Under the pieces are notes generated by a model. That model was not told where the DNA came from. It saw only the letters and a program-made list of their open reading frames with translations, and searched no databases. A stretch of DNA of 64,000 nt from Desulfatibacillum sp. (GTDB lineage: Bacteria; Desulfobacterota; Desulfobacteria; Desulfobacterales; SpSt-501): positions 143,113 to 207,112 of the forward strand of contig DYEU01000018.1 of the NCBI GenBank assembly GCA_020725555.1, given 5' to 3'. Made by a program: the position numbers and the translations under genes. This document shows, piece by piece, positions 41,267 through 50,995 of the stretch; positions within the stretch are counted from its first letter, which is position 1; each line of letters begins with the position of its first letter.

Positions 41267-43157
41267 CGCGCCCGCCCCCCGTCCCGGCGCCCGCGGAGAG
41301 CGCGGCCTCGATCTCGGCCGCCCGGCTTCGGCCCTCCGCGAGGATCTCCTCGAGCCGCCGCAGCAGAGGCCCGGTCAGGTGCTCTTCGAGCAGGGCCTGG
41401 AGGCGGGCGGAGGACTCCTCCAGCCACGCGGCGGCGATCGGCCCGAGCATTGCCTCGAGCTGGCGGCGGTCCGCCTCCCTCAAGCCGTGGGTCACGGGGA
41501 TGGCGACCAGGGCATAGAGGTCTTTCGCCCCGAAGAGCCCGGCGAGTTTCACCTTGAGCGTGGTCCCGCCCACGGCGTCGCCGGTTGCGAGCACGTAGGT
41601 CACGGCCGCGGCGGCCGGCAGGACGTTCAGCGAGGCCCAGAAGGTCTGCAGCGTCTTCTCCCGCAGCCCCATGCGGCGGCGGAAGCGGCGGGCGAGCCGC
41701 CCGAGCTTCGCCTCCGTCGCCGGCCCCACGGCGCCGATCTCTTCGCGCCGCGCGAGCACCGCGGCGAGCATCTCCCGGAAGGGCCGGCGCGAGAACTCCT
41801 CGAGGGCCGGCCGCATCGCCTCCGGCACGGCGACGGCTCCCCCCGGCGCCGGTCCCGCCTCCGCCCCGGCCGCAAGAGCCGGCTGGAGGAGTTCCTGGTG
41901 GAGGCCGGTCACGGCCGCGACCAGGTCCTCCTCGAGCCGCCGGGCGTAGGTCCGTTCCGCATCCGCCGGCGGCGCTTGGCCCCCGCCGCGGCGCAGGAGC
42001 CCGATCGCGGCGCGGAAGGGAAACTCGATCACGGCGCCCGCACGCCGCATGAACCTCACCGCCGGCGGATCGCCGGCGGCCCAGACCGCGGCGAAACGCC
42101 GCACGACGGCCTCCATCGGAACGTGGGCGAGCGCCCGCCGGATCGCCCGTCCCTGGGCCTGGAGCAGGGCCCCGCGGTAGCCCTCCAGCCGCGCCAGCCC
42201 GGCCCGGGCCCGGAGGAGGAAACCGGCCGCCTGTTCGTGCACGTCGGCCAGGGTCGCGGCATGGATCTCGCGGCGCAGGCGGCCGGGATCGATCGCGGCG
42301 AGCGTCTCCGCGAGACCCGGCGCGCCGGGCTCGAGGGGCGACACCCGGGGCGCGCCCCGCCCCGCGGCGACGCGGTTGTCCTCATCGAGGCGAAAGCGGC
42401 CGACGACCCAGGAAGCGGCGTCCTCCCCGTAGAGGTTGCGGGCCACGGTGCGGGAGTGCTCGGCGACCTCCGCCGCCGGGTAGCCCGCGTAGCAGCGGTA
42501 GACGAGCAGGCAGCGGCGGCGGCCGATCCCGGTCAGGAGGCCCGCGATGAAGTCGGTGTTGTCGCGGTTGGCGTAGGTGGCGTTGGTGAAGAGGTAGATG
42601 AGCAGATCGGCGGCCTCGAGGGCCGCCTGCGCGGCCGGCCGGTTCACGTAGGCGCCCCGGCCGCCGGTGTCGAAGTCGGGGGTGTCGAGCAGGATGACCG
42701 GCGGCGCGCCGGGCCCGGAGACCACAAAGCGCGGCTCGCCCGGCTCGAGGAGCTCTTCCGGCCGGGAAAGCGCCCGCGGGGTCGCACCGAAGGGCCGGCC
42801 CAGGGCGTCGAGAAACCCGGGGGTCCCGGCGAAGGCCGAAGGCACGGCGAAGAGCACGCGGCGGTTCATGCCGGCCCGGCCGCCGACGGGCGAGAAGCGG
42901 CCGCCGGCGAGGGCGTTGAAGAGGGTCGATTTGCCGGCCGAACCCCCGCCGCAGACGGCGGCGACGAGGGGGAAGCGGGGGTCGAAGCGGTGGAGCAGCC
43001 GCCGGTCGATCGCCCGGCTCCAGGGCGCAAGCAGGGCGGCGAGCTCCGGGTCGAGAAGACCGGCAAGACGCGGCAGCCCCTCCCGCAGCCGGAGGAGGCG
43101 GCGGTGGAAGGCTTCCCCGTCCCAGGGGTCGGCGGGGGGCGAAGCGGGCAGGGTCAC
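41256..43157 (-). CDS. Dynamin-like membrane GTPase, first of a pair
   Basis: 633-aa protein. GTPase domain with G1 CGGGSAGKST (69-78), G3 LLDTPDFDTGG and LLIYLFTNATYANRD. The usual G4 (N/T)KxD is not obvious; LLVYRCYAGYP occupies that place. Helical middle region, then two hydrophobic stretches (VLPAAAAVTYVLATG, DLYALVAIPVTHGL). The start is GTG at 43157, with AGGTG upstream. It is co-transcribed with the second GTPase, as bacterial dynamins often occur in tandem and work as heteropairs. A TAGGAT -10-like box (43181-43176) lies about 20 bp upstream without a good -35. Confidence 0.78.
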   Translation of the reverse strand: MTLPASPPADPWDGEAFHRRLLRLREGLPRLAGLLDPELAALLAPWSRAIDRRLLHRFDPRFPLVAAVCGGGSAGKSTLFNALAGGRFSPVGGRAGMNRRVLFAVPSAFAGTPGFLDALGRPFGATPRALSRPEELLEPGEPRFVVSGPGAPPVILLDTPDFDTGGRGAYVNRPAAQAALEAADLLIYLFTNATYANRDNTDFIAGLLTGIGRRRCLLVYRCYAGYPAAEVAEHSRTVARNLYGEDAASWVVGRFRLDEDNRVAAGRGAPRVSPLEPGAPGLAETLAAIDPGRLRREIHAATLADVHEQAAGFLLRARAGLARLEGYRGALLQAQGRAIRRALAHVPMEAVVRRFAAVWAAGDPPAVRFMRRAGAVIEFPFRAAIGLLRRGGGQAPPADAERTYARRLEEDLVAAVTGLHQELLQPALAAGAEAGPAPGGAVAVPEAMRPALEEFSRRPFREMLAAVLARREEIGAVGPATEAKLGRLARRFRRRMGLREKTLQTFWASLNVLPAAAAVTYVLATGDAVGGTTLKVKLAGLFGAKDLYALVAIPVTHGLREADRRQLEAMLGPIAAAWLEESSARLQALLEEHLTGPLLRRLEEILAEGRSRAAEIEAALSAGAGTGGGRDAG

Positions 43158-43370
43158 GGTGCACCTCGTGGTGCGATCCTACTCCAGACCGGCCGGCGAT
43201 TCCACCCCGGGCCGCGGGTCGACCGCCGCCCGCGCCGTTTGCGGGATCCGCGGCAACCGTGGTAAGAGGGGTGCTCCGTCGGCAGGGCGATGTTCTCGTC
43301 GCCGCGCTCGTCGGCCGGCGGCGGGTTCCGGCCCGCGAAGACGGCCGGGGCCGCGGGAAAGGCCCGGGAG

Positions 43371-44747
43371 ATGGAACCCTTCGACTTCCGACCGCTCGTG
43401 AAACCGCGCCGCATCGCCGTCGCCGGGGTCTCCCTCACCAACGACCGCCACCCGGCGAACGTGATCTACAACAAGATCCGGCTGCGCTACCCCGTCCCGG
43501 TGCATGCCGTGAACCCCCGCGGGGGCCGTTTCCTGCGCGACCCCCTCTACGCAAGCATCGCCGAGATCCCCGAGACCCCGGACCTCGTGGTGATCGCCGT
43601 CCGCGCCGAGGCCGTGGCCGCGGTCCTGGCGCAGTGCATCGAGCGCGGCGTGGGCGCGGCGGTCATCGTCTCCGGCGGCTTCGCCGAAAGCGGCCGACCC
43701 GACCTCCAGGAGCGCATCGCGGCCATGGCGCGGGAGGCGCACTTCCCCTTCATCGGGCCGAACTGCCTTGGCGTCTACGCCCCGGGCCGCTTCGACACCT
43801 TCTTTCTCCCCGGCGAGCGCCTGGTCCGCCCCGACCCCGGCGGGGTCGGCTTCGTCAGCCAGAGCGGGGGCGTGCTCGTCGACCAGATGGTCAAGTTCAG
43901 CGCCCAGGGGCTCGGCCTTTCGCTCGCCGTGAGCATCGGCAACAAGGCCGTCGTGCGCGAGATCGATCTGCTGCGCCACTTCGCCGCCGACCCCGCAACG
44001 CGCGTAATCGCCTTCTACGTGGAGGGCTTCGGCCGCAACGAGGGCCGGGCCTTCCTCGAGGCGGCCCAGGCGGCGGGCAAGCCCGTGGTCGTGCTCAAGG
44101 CCGGGAAGACCGACGCCGGCCGGCGGGCGGTCGGAAGCCACACGGCCTCGCTCGCCGGCGACTACCGCGTCTTCTCCGATGCGCTCGCCCAGTTCGGCAT
44201 CGTCGAGGCGCACGACGAGTTCGAGCTCACCTGCTTCTGCGAGTCCCTGAGCCACTACCCGCGGGCCATCGAGGGGCGCGTCGGGGTGGTCACGGTGAGC
44301 GGGGGCCACGGCGCGCTCGCCACCGACATCCTGAGCGGCCTCGGGCTCGAGGTGCCCGCTCTCTCCGCGGCGCTCCAGGCCGAGATCCGCGAGGGCCTCT
44401 CCGCGAACGTCCGCCCCATCGCCGCCCTCGGCAACCCCGTCGATCTCACGGGCAGCTCGACCGACGAGGATTTCCTCGCCGCCGTGGCCGCCCTGGGCGC
44501 CTCCCCGGAGGTGGATTGCATCCTGCTTCTGCTTCTGCCCTACTCGCCGGGGATCAGCGCCGATCTCGGCGCCCGGTTGAGCGAGGTCCATCGCCGCAGC
44601 GGAAAGCCCCTGGTCGCCTACGTGCCGCACGTCGAAAAATACCGCATCCTCATCGAGGGCTTCGAGCTCAACGACGTTCCGGTCGCCCCCTCGGTGGACG
44701 GCGCGGCCTTCATGGTGGAAGCGATGCGGAGGTGCAGGCCGTGTTGA
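43371..44747 (+). CDS. ADP-forming acyl-CoA synthetase, alpha subunit
   Basis: 458-aa NDP-forming acyl-CoA synthetase alpha subunit: CoA-binding domain (RRIAVAGVSLTNDRHPANVIYN), succinyl-CoA synthetase-like flavodoxin domain (GPNCLGVYAPG; FVSQSGGVLVDQM; SIGNKA) and the phosphohistidine region with GSHTASLAGD. The reaction interconverts acyl-CoA + ADP + Pi with acid + CoA + ATP, conserving energy in fermenting anaerobes. The beta subunit is encoded separately next. The ATG at 43371 is chosen at the conserved start; an upstream ATG adds 27 residues without homology. Confidence 0.9.
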   Translation: MEPFDFRPLVKPRRIAVAGVSLTNDRHPANVIYNKIRLRYPVPVHAVNPRGGRFLRDPLYASIAEIPETPDLVVIAVRAEAVAAVLAQCIERGVGAAVIVSGGFAESGRPDLQERIAAMAREAHFPFIGPNCLGVYAPGRFDTFFLPGERLVRPDPGGVGFVSQSGGVLVDQMVKFSAQGLGLSLAVSIGNKAVVREIDLLRHFAADPATRVIAFYVEGFGRNEGRAFLEAAQAAGKPVVVLKAGKTDAGRRAVGSHTASLAGDYRVFSDALAQFGIVEAHDEFELTCFCESLSHYPRAIEGRVGVVTVSGGHGALATDILSGLGLEVPALSAALQAEIREGLSANVRPIAALGNPVDLTGSSTDEDFLAAVAALGASPEVDCILLLLLPYSPGISADLGARLSEVHRRSGKPLVAYVPHVEKYRILIEGFELNDVPVAPSVDGAAFMVEAMRRCRPC

Positions 44748-45424
44748 AGGAAGCGCCGCCGGGGATCTGGGAAGCCGCGCGCCCGCACGGCTGGGTGCTC
44801 GAGCCGGACGCCCTGCGGCTCCTGGAGGCGGCCGGCGTGCCCGTCGCGCGGCACGCGTTCGCCGCCGGCCTCGAGGAGGCGCTCGCCGCCGCCGCGCGCA
44901 TCGGCTACCCCGTGGTCGCCAAGGTCGTCTCGCCGGCGATCCTGCACAAGAGCGACGTGGGCGGGGTCGAGACCTCGATCCCCGACCCGGCGGGGCTGGC
45001 CGCGGCGTGGGCCCGGCTTGCGCGGCTCGAGGGGTTCCGGGGCGCGCTCGTCGCCGAGCGGCTCTCCGGCCTCGAGCTCATCGTCGGGGCGAAGATCGAC
45101 GAGCAGTTCGGCCCCGTGATCCTCCTCGGCCTGGGGGGGACGGCGGTCGAGATCTACCGCGACGTCGTGACCCGGCTCGCCCCGCTGCGCGAGCGCGATG
45201 TCGCCTCGATGGTCTGCTGCCTGCGGGGCGCACGGCTGCTCACGGGGTACCGGGGCTGCGCGGCGGTCAGCCTGCCGAAGCTCACCGCCGCGCTGCTCGC
45301 CTTCTCGGAGCTCGTGACGGCGATCGCCGAGCGCATCGAGTCGATCGACCTGAACCCGGTCTTCTGCACCCCCGAGCGCTGCGCGGTCGCCGACGCGCGG
45401 ATCGTGCTCGCCCCGGCCCCATGA
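44741..45424 (+). CDS. ADP-forming acyl-CoA synthetase, beta subunit (ATP-grasp)
   Basis: 227-aa ATP-grasp protein matching the acetyl-CoA synthetase beta subunit: LLEAAGVPVARHAFA, VVAKVVSPAILHKSDVGGV (the ATP-binding Lys and conserved His), GAKIDEQFGPVILLGLGG and IDLNPVF. The GTG at 44741 overlaps the alpha-subunit stop by 7 bp and lies eight bases after GGAGG; a GTG at 44732 is the alternative. Two separate subunits are an archaeal-like arrangement, while many bacteria fuse them. Confidence 0.9.
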   Translation: MLKEAPPGIWEAARPHGWVLEPDALRLLEAAGVPVARHAFAAGLEEALAAAARIGYPVVAKVVSPAILHKSDVGGVETSIPDPAGLAAAWARLARLEGFRGALVAERLSGLELIVGAKIDEQFGPVILLGLGGTAVEIYRDVVTRLAPLRERDVASMVCCLRGARLLTGYRGCAAVSLPKLTAALLAFSELVTAIAERIESIDLNPVFCTPERCAVADARIVLAPAP

Positions 45425-46380
45425 GCCCCCCCGCGGCCCTCCGCCCCGCCGGGCTTGCGCCCTACGCCGTCCTCGCCGTCGCCCCGCTCTGCTGGGCCGG
45501 CAACATCGTGCTCGCCCGGGGGGTGGCCGACCTCATCCCGCCGGTCGCTTTCGCCTTCTTCCGCTGGACGCTCGCCTCGCTGCTCCTGTTGCCGTTCGCC
45601 CTGCGCCAGGCGGCCCGCGACCGGCGCGAGATCCGCCGCGGCTGGAAACGGCTCGCCGTCCTGGCGCTTCTGGGGATCTCGGGGTTCAACACCCTCCTCT
45701 ACGCCGCGGTGCACACCACGACGGCGATCAACGGCGCGCTTCTCCAGACGAGCATGCCGGCCGTGATCGTCCTCCTCAGCCTGCTCCTGCACCGCGAACG
45801 CGTCTCCCGAGCCCAGCTCGCGGGGGTGCTTCTCTGCATCGCGGGCGCGGCCGGAATCGTGCTGCGCGGCGACCCGCGGCGGCTGGCGCAGTTCGATCTC
45901 GTGCCCGGGGACCTCCTGATGGCGGCGGCGGTCGTCCTCTACGCGCTCTATTCCGTCCTGCTGCGCCGGCGGCCGCCGCTCCACCCTCTGAGCCTGCTCG
46001 CCGCCACCTTCGCCTTCGGGGCGGCGGCCCTCTTCCCCGCCTTCCTCGCGGAGTGCGCCCTGTACGGCGCCCCCGCGCTCGACGGCCGGGTTGCCGCCAG
46101 CGTCCTCTACGTCGCCCTCTTTCCCTCGATCGTCGCCTATTTCTGCTGGAACCGCGGCATCGACCGGCTGGGCCCCAACCGTGCCGGCCTCTTCATCAAC
46201 CTCATCCCCGTCTTCGCCGCGCTGCTCTCGGTGGCGCTGCTCGGCGAGCGCGTCCAGGGCTTTCACCTCGCGGGCCTGGCGCTGATCGCCGGCGGGATGA
46301 TCCTGTTCTATCGCCGCGGCGGTCCGGAACGCCGCACCCGGCGGGAGCCCGCCGCCACCGGACCGCCCGCCCGGGAGTGA
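45421..46380 (+). CDS. EamA/DMT-superfamily transporter
   Basis: 319-aa membrane protein with ten predicted helices in two EamA repeats (APLCWAGNIVLARG; AVVLYALYSVLL; FPSIVAYFCWNRGIDRLGPNRAG). It exports or imports a small metabolite, drug or amino acid; the substrate cannot be read. The ATG overlaps the beta-subunit stop by 4 bp, hinting at a link with acyl-CoA metabolism, and MscS follows 4 bp later. Confidence 0.88.
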   Translation: MSPPAALRPAGLAPYAVLAVAPLCWAGNIVLARGVADLIPPVAFAFFRWTLASLLLLPFALRQAARDRREIRRGWKRLAVLALLGISGFNTLLYAAVHTTTAINGALLQTSMPAVIVLLSLLLHRERVSRAQLAGVLLCIAGAAGIVLRGDPRRLAQFDLVPGDLLMAAAVVLYALYSVLLRRRPPLHPLSLLAATFAFGAAALFPAFLAECALYGAPALDGRVAASVLYVALFPSIVAYFCWNRGIDRLGPNRAGLFINLIPVFAALLSVALLGERVQGFHLAGLALIAGGMILFYRRGGPERRTRREPAATGPPARE

Positions 46381-46384
46381 CCGC

Positions 46385-48541
46385 ATGGAAACGAAACGCC
46401 CCCCCTTCGCCCGCCTCCCCGGCCGCCGGCCCCTCGTGGCGGCGGCGCTCGTGCTCGGCCTGCTCGGCCTTGGCGCCGCGACCGGCTTCGCCTCCTCCGC
46501 CGGGCCCGCGCCCGCCGCCGAGGAGAAGCCCGCGGAGGCGCCCGTGATTTCCATCGCCCCGGACATGGACGACGCCCTGCGCAAGGAGGCCGCCCAGGTC
46601 GGCGCCGAGCTGCGCAAGCAGGCGCTCGTGCTCTCGCGCTGGACGCCTCTCGGCTGGGACCTCGACACCCTGCACCACCTCTCGCGCTGGTTCCTCGAGC
46701 TGCCCCTGCGCCTGCCGGAGTTCGCTGAACGGGCGCGGGCCGAGGGCCGCACCCTGGGGATCGCCGGCTCGCTGCTCGTGCTCCTCTTTCTCGCCGCCCT
46801 GTTCTACAGCGTCTTCGGGCGCCAGCGCGTCATGCGCGCCATCGAGAACGTCCTGGGGCCGGTGCGGGCGCGCATCCCCGAGGCGCTCTACCCCTTCTTC
46901 CTCGCCGCCCTGCGGGTCCTGACCGCCGCGGCCATCCCCCTGGTCCTGCTCGGGCTCTACCGGGCGATCACCGCGGTGGTCATCTACCGCGCCGCCTGGT
47001 TCACCCTCACCGGGGAGCTGCTCCTGCTCTGGTCGGCGGCCTCGCTCGTCATCGCGCTCCTGCGGGAGCTCTTGACCGCGGGGATCTTTCCCACGACGGC
47101 CGCCCACGGCCGGCGGGTCTTCCGCACCGCCCGCCCGCTGCTCCTCGGCCTGTTCCTCGCGATCGCCTTCACCTGGGCCGCCGAGGCCTTCCGCTTCCGC
47201 GCCGACGTGATCGCCTTCATCCGGTTCGCCGTCTCCGTGGCCTTCGTCTGCCTCTTTCTCCTGCTGATGCTGCAGAAGCGGGCGCTGCTTTCCTTCCTGC
47301 CGGACCTGCCCTACCCGAGCTATCGCACCTACCTCCGGCTCCTCGACCGCTTCTTCTACCCCCTGGTCGGGGTCTCCTTCCTGCTTGCGCTCCTGTGGTG
47401 CTTCGGCTTCCGGGAGGCCGGCCGGGTGCTCCTCGTCAAGATCTGGTTCACCGTCGCCGCCCTCGCCGTCCTCACCGGCGTCTACCACGGGCTGCGCCTC
47501 GGGCTGCAGCGCTGGGCGGAGCGGGTCCCCGCGGAGGACGAGGGCGCGCAGGCGCTGGTCCGGTCGCTGCGGGCGCTGCTCCTCTACGCCGCGGGGATCG
47601 CCACGGTCGGCATCGGCTTGAACCTCCTCGGCCTGCTCGACCTCGTCGCGCGCATCTTCTCCTTCCCCGTCGTCGTGATCGGGGGGGCGCCGATCTCCGT
47701 CTGGGTCGTCGTTAAGGCGGCGCTGATCGTCTGCTTCTTCGTCCTGGGGGCGCGGCTCCTTCAGGCGGTTCTCGACTACAAGGCCTACCCCGCCTTCGGC
47801 GTGCACCCGGGAACGGGCTTCGCGCTGAACACCCTGGTGCGCTACGCGACGATCGGCGCCGGCACCCTGATCGCCCTCGACAGCGTGGGGGTCGACCTGC
47901 GGCTGATCCTCGTCTTCGCCGGCGCGATCGGCATCGGCGTGGGGCTCGGGCTCCAGAACCTCGCCGCCAACCTGATCGCGGGCTTCATCGTCCTCTTCGG
48001 GGGCAAGGTGCGGCGCGGGGACTGGATCGAGGTCGGGGGCCACCTCGGCGAGGTGATCGACATCTCGCTGCTCGCCACCCGCATCCGCACCCGCCAGAAC
48101 GTGGAATACCTCGCGCCCAACTCGAGCCTGATCGCCAACACGATCGTCAACTACTCGCTCTCCTCGCCGATGGTCTGGGTCGGCCTGAACGTGGGGGTCG
48201 CCTACGGTTCCGACCCGCGCGCGGTCGAGCGCATCCTGCTCGAGGTGGCCCGGCGCGAGCCCCTGGTCTCGCCGGCCCAGCCGCCGCGCGTGCTCTTCAC
48301 GGAGTTCGCCGACAGCGCCCTGGTCTTCCGGCTGCTCGTCTGGATCGATGTCCGCCGCGTCGCCGAGGGGGTGTTGAAGAGCGCGCTCTACTTCGCGATC
48401 TTCGAGGAATTCCGCAAGGCGGGCATCGAAATCCCCTTCCCGCAGCGGGACCTCCACATCCGGAGCCTCCCGCCGCAGGCCGCCGCCCCGCCGGTCATGG
48501 CCGGAAGCGCCGCAGAAAGCCCCGGTCCAGGCGGTCCTTGA
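46385..48541 (+). CDS. Large MscS-family mechanosensitive channel
   Basis: 718-aa protein with a signal/anchor segment, an extracytoplasmic helical region (about 50-115), then about nine to eleven transmembrane helices. The conserved MscS pore is IGVGLGLQNLAANLIAGF, followed by VLFGGKVRRGDWIEVGG and the beta domain (RTRQNVEYLAPNSSLIANTI). It is a member of the larger KefA/YnaI-like class that protects against osmotic downshock. The 3' end overlaps the convergent FAD oxidoreductase gene by 47 bp. It belongs to the same plus-strand run as the transporter. Confidence 0.9.
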   Translation: METKRPPFARLPGRRPLVAAALVLGLLGLGAATGFASSAGPAPAAEEKPAEAPVISIAPDMDDALRKEAAQVGAELRKQALVLSRWTPLGWDLDTLHHLSRWFLELPLRLPEFAERARAEGRTLGIAGSLLVLLFLAALFYSVFGRQRVMRAIENVLGPVRARIPEALYPFFLAALRVLTAAAIPLVLLGLYRAITAVVIYRAAWFTLTGELLLLWSAASLVIALLRELLTAGIFPTTAAHGRRVFRTARPLLLGLFLAIAFTWAAEAFRFRADVIAFIRFAVSVAFVCLFLLLMLQKRALLSFLPDLPYPSYRTYLRLLDRFFYPLVGVSFLLALLWCFGFREAGRVLLVKIWFTVAALAVLTGVYHGLRLGLQRWAERVPAEDEGAQALVRSLRALLLYAAGIATVGIGLNLLGLLDLVARIFSFPVVVIGGAPISVWVVVKAALIVCFFVLGARLLQAVLDYKAYPAFGVHPGTGFALNTLVRYATIGAGTLIALDSVGVDLRLILVFAGAIGIGVGLGLQNLAANLIAGFIVLFGGKVRRGDWIEVGGHLGEVIDISLLATRIRTRQNVEYLAPNSSLIANTIVNYSLSSPMVWVGLNVGVAYGSDPRAVERILLEVARREPLVSPAQPPRVLFTEFADSALVFRLLVWIDVRRVAEGVLKSALYFAIFEEFRKAGIEIPFPQRDLHIRSLPPQAAAPPVMAGSAAESPGPGGP

Positions 48542-49586
48542 GCCGGAAGCCCGCACGGCCGTCGAACACCCACCCGCGCCAGTGGACGAGCGCGCGGCCG
48601 TCGCCCAGGTTGAAGGCGAGGAGAAAGCGCCGCTGCGGCCGGAAGGGGACCGGCGAGCCGCCGAAGAAGAACGCCCGAAGGTTGGCGTAGAGCACGGGGT
48701 TCTGCCGCACCGCGTAGACGCCGACCTTGGGAAGCGGGCGGGGGTCGAAGTGGATGCAGTCGCCCCCGCCGTAGATCTCGGGGTGGGCAACCGACTGCAG
48801 GTAGCCGTTGACCCGGAGAGCCCCCTCGGCGTCGGTCGGCAGCCCCGAATCCGCAAAGAGCGGCGGGGGCCGCACCCCGACGGCGAGGAGCAGCACCGCG
48901 CAGGCCAGCCGCGTACCCGAGGAGAGCAGGGCCTCCCCGGCCTCCGCCGCGACCACCCGCTCCCCCTCCCGCAGCCGAACGCCCCGCTCGCGAAGCGCCG
49001 CGGCCGCGCGGCGCCGGAGCCGGGGCGAAAACCCCGCGAGCAGCCCCTCCCCGGCGACGAGAGTGACCTCCGCCTGCGGCGAGAGGGCGCGCGCGGCGCA
49101 GGCCACCTCGAGGCCGGCCGGCCCGCCGCCCGCGACCGCGACCGCCGTCCGCCCCGCCGCCAGACACGCGCTCAAGGCCTGTCGCGCCGCGAGCAGGTTC
49201 TCGATCGGCTTCACGGGGAAGAGCGCGGCGTGGGGGGCGAGCCGCGGGTCGACGGGAACGAGGCTGCCGACGTTGAAGGAAGCGGCGTCGTAGGGGAGAG
49301 CGCCGCCGGAGGCCAGCACGATCCTGCGCGCGGCGGGGTCGACGGCCACGGCGCGGTCTTCGCGGAACTCCGCCCCGCGGGCGAGGGCCAGGGCCCGCAC
49401 CGCGACACGCGCCTCCTCGGGGCGGTAGGCGCCGGCGAGCAGGCCCGGCCCCATGCCGGAGTAGTAGTGCACGGCCGCCGGGCCGACGACCGTGACCCGC
49501 ACCCCGCGGGAGGTGAACTCCTCGAGCCGCCGGAGCACGGTGAGGTGGGCGTGCCCGGCGCCCACGAGCACGAGCCGGCCGCGCAC
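48495..49586 (-). CDS. FAD-dependent pyridine nucleotide oxidoreductase (NDH-2/SQR-like)
   Basis: 363-aa flavoprotein: N-terminal FAD site [16 protein letters not shown], second nucleotide site [14 protein letters not shown] (about 149-162) and the FAD-binding GDCIHFDP. It resembles type II NADH dehydrogenases, sulfide:quinone reductases and the oxidoreductase domain fused to SelD. There is no SQR Cys trio in the expected places, so a quinone- or selenium-linked role is open. The start is GTG at 49586. It lies 29 bp after the aminopeptidase gene and overlaps mscS convergently by 47 bp. Confidence 0.85.
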   Translation of the reverse strand: MRGRLVLVGAGHAHLTVLRRLEEFTSRGVRVTVVGPAAVHYYSGMGPGLLAGAYRPEEARVAVRALALARGAEFREDRAVAVDPAARRIVLASGGALPYDAASFNVGSLVPVDPRLAPHAALFPVKPIENLLAARQALSACLAAGRTAVAVAGGGPAGLEVACAARALSPQAEVTLVAGEGLLAGFSPRLRRRAAAALRERGVRLREGERVVAAEAGEALLSSGTRLACAVLLLAVGVRPPPLFADSGLPTDAEGALRVNGYLQSVAHPEIYGGGDCIHFDPRPLPKVGVYAVRQNPVLYANLRAFFFGGSPVPFRPQRRFLLAFNLGDGRALVHWRGWVFDGRAGFRLKDRLDRGFLRRFRP

Positions 49587-49615
49587 GGCTTGCCCCCCGT
49601 CACCTGCGGGCGCCC

Positions 49616-50917
49616 TCAGGCGCCCGGCCCGGCGGCCATCAGGGCCTCGATCTCCTCGACCTCCCGCGGGATCCCCGCGGTGAGATCGACCGGCCCCTCC
49701 GGGGTGATCCAGATGTCGTTTTCGATCCGCACGCCGATCGTTTCCTCCCGCAGGTAGAGCCCCGGCTCGCAGGTGAGGACCATGCCGGCCTGAAAGGGGT
49801 CCTCGGGGTCGACGGCGTCGTGGACGTCGAGGCCGAGCCCGTGCGAGATGCCGTGGGGAAACCAGGTCTTGTAGAGGGGGCGCTCGGCGGGCTGATCGCG
49901 CAGCTCCGCGCGCGAGATGACCCCCAGCCCGACGAGCTCCTCCTCCACGAGACGGCGGACCTCCTCGTGGTAGGCGGCCCAGGGGGTGCCCGGCCGCATC
50001 AGGGCGATCGCCGCCTTCTGCACCCGCAGCACGGCCTCGTAGACTTGGCGCTGCCGCGGGCTGAAGCGGCCGCTCACGGGCACCGTGCGCGAGAGGTCGC
50101 CCGCGTAGTGCGCGTACTCGGCGCCGAAGTCGAGCAGCACGAGCTCCCCCGCGCGGCAGCAGCGGTCGTTGTGCACGTAATGGAGGACGCAGGCGTTCTC
50201 GCCCGAGGCGACGATCGGCTCGAAGGCGGGGCCCCGCGAGCGCCGGCGCAGGAACTCGTGGACGATCTCGGCCTCGATCTCGAACTCCCAGACGCCGGGG
50301 CGGATGAAGCCGAGCAGCCGGCGGAAGGCGGCGCCGGTGATCTCCGCCGCCTGCCGGATGAGCTCGATTTCGATCGGGGATTTCACCGCCCGCAGGCGCC
50401 TGAGCAGCGGGGCGAGCCGCTCGTAGCGGTGCAGCGGAAACCGGCCAAGGCAGCGGCGGGCAAAGCGCGCATCGCGCGTTTCGACCTCGCTTGCGGCGCG
50501 GGGGTGCTCGTTGGCGTTCAGGTAGATCCGCTCGGCCTCGAGCGCCAGGCGGCGGAAGGCGGCCTCGAACTCGAGGACCGAGCGCACCGTCGCCACGCCG
50601 GAGCGCCGGCGCGCCTCCTCGAAGGCGAGCGGGGCCCCCTCCCAGAGGGCCAGGCGCTCGTCGGCGGGCCGCACGAAGAGGATTTCGCGGTCCCCCGCCT
50701 CGCGCGCCTGGGGGAAGAGCAGCAGCACCGTCTCTTCCTGGTCGATGCCGCAGAGGTAGAAGAGATCGCTCTGCTGCCGGAAGGGGTGGACGCCGTCGCC
50801 GCTCGTGGGCATGCGGTCGTTGCCGTGCAGCACGGCGAGGGAGCGGGGCTCAAGCAGGGCGGCCAGCCGGTTTCGGTTGGCGGCGAAGAACGCGGGGTCG
50901 ATGGGCGGGGTGCGCAT
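49616..50917 (-). CDS. pepP: Xaa-Pro aminopeptidase (M24 family)
   Basis: 433-aa metallopeptidase. An N-terminal creatinase-like domain ([19 protein letters not shown]) is followed by the pita-bread fold with metal ligands in [18 protein letters not shown] (two Asp), [15 protein letters not shown] (His) and the Glu residues in LTCEPGLY and IRIENDIWI. It removes N-terminal residues before proline using two Mn2+ or Co2+ ions. The ATG at 50917 is chosen by family length. It is divergent from uvrA, 78 bp apart. Confidence 0.93.
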   Translation of the reverse strand: MRTPPIDPAFFAANRNRLAALLEPRSLAVLHGNDRMPTSGDGVHPFRQQSDLFYLCGIDQEETVLLLFPQAREAGDREILFVRPADERLALWEGAPLAFEEARRRSGVATVRSVLEFEAAFRRLALEAERIYLNANEHPRAASEVETRDARFARRCLGRFPLHRYERLAPLLRRLRAVKSPIEIELIRQAAEITGAAFRRLLGFIRPGVWEFEIEAEIVHEFLRRRSRGPAFEPIVASGENACVLHYVHNDRCCRAGELVLLDFGAEYAHYAGDLSRTVPVSGRFSPRQRQVYEAVLRVQKAAIALMRPGTPWAAYHEEVRRLVEEELVGLGVISRAELRDQPAERPLYKTWFPHGISHGLGLDVHDAVDPEDPFQAGMVLTCEPGLYLREETIGVRIENDIWITPEGPVDLTAGIPREVEEIEALMAAGPGA

Positions 50918-50956
50918 CAGCAGGCTCCGTCCGGGGGCTGCGCCGCGGGGACCCGT

Positions 50957-50985
50957 TTGCCAACCGTTTCCGCGCGGCTTATGTT
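50957..50985 (+). promoter_or_regulatory. Promoter of the tandem uvrA gene
   Basis: TTGCCA (50957-50962), 17 bp, TATGTT (50980-50985): a good sigma-70-type match. The ATG at 50996 lies about four bases after the expected transcription start, so the message would be nearly leaderless. This excludes the ATG at 50981, which lies in the -10 box. Confidence 0.6.
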
Positions 50986-50995
50986 TGCCTTCGCC

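Noticed and set aside
46202-48856. Long minus-strand open frame under the mscS gene
   Set aside because: Its composition is the charged, Asp/Glu/Arg-rich shadow pattern of a GC-rich gene. MscS on the plus strand has clear motifs.
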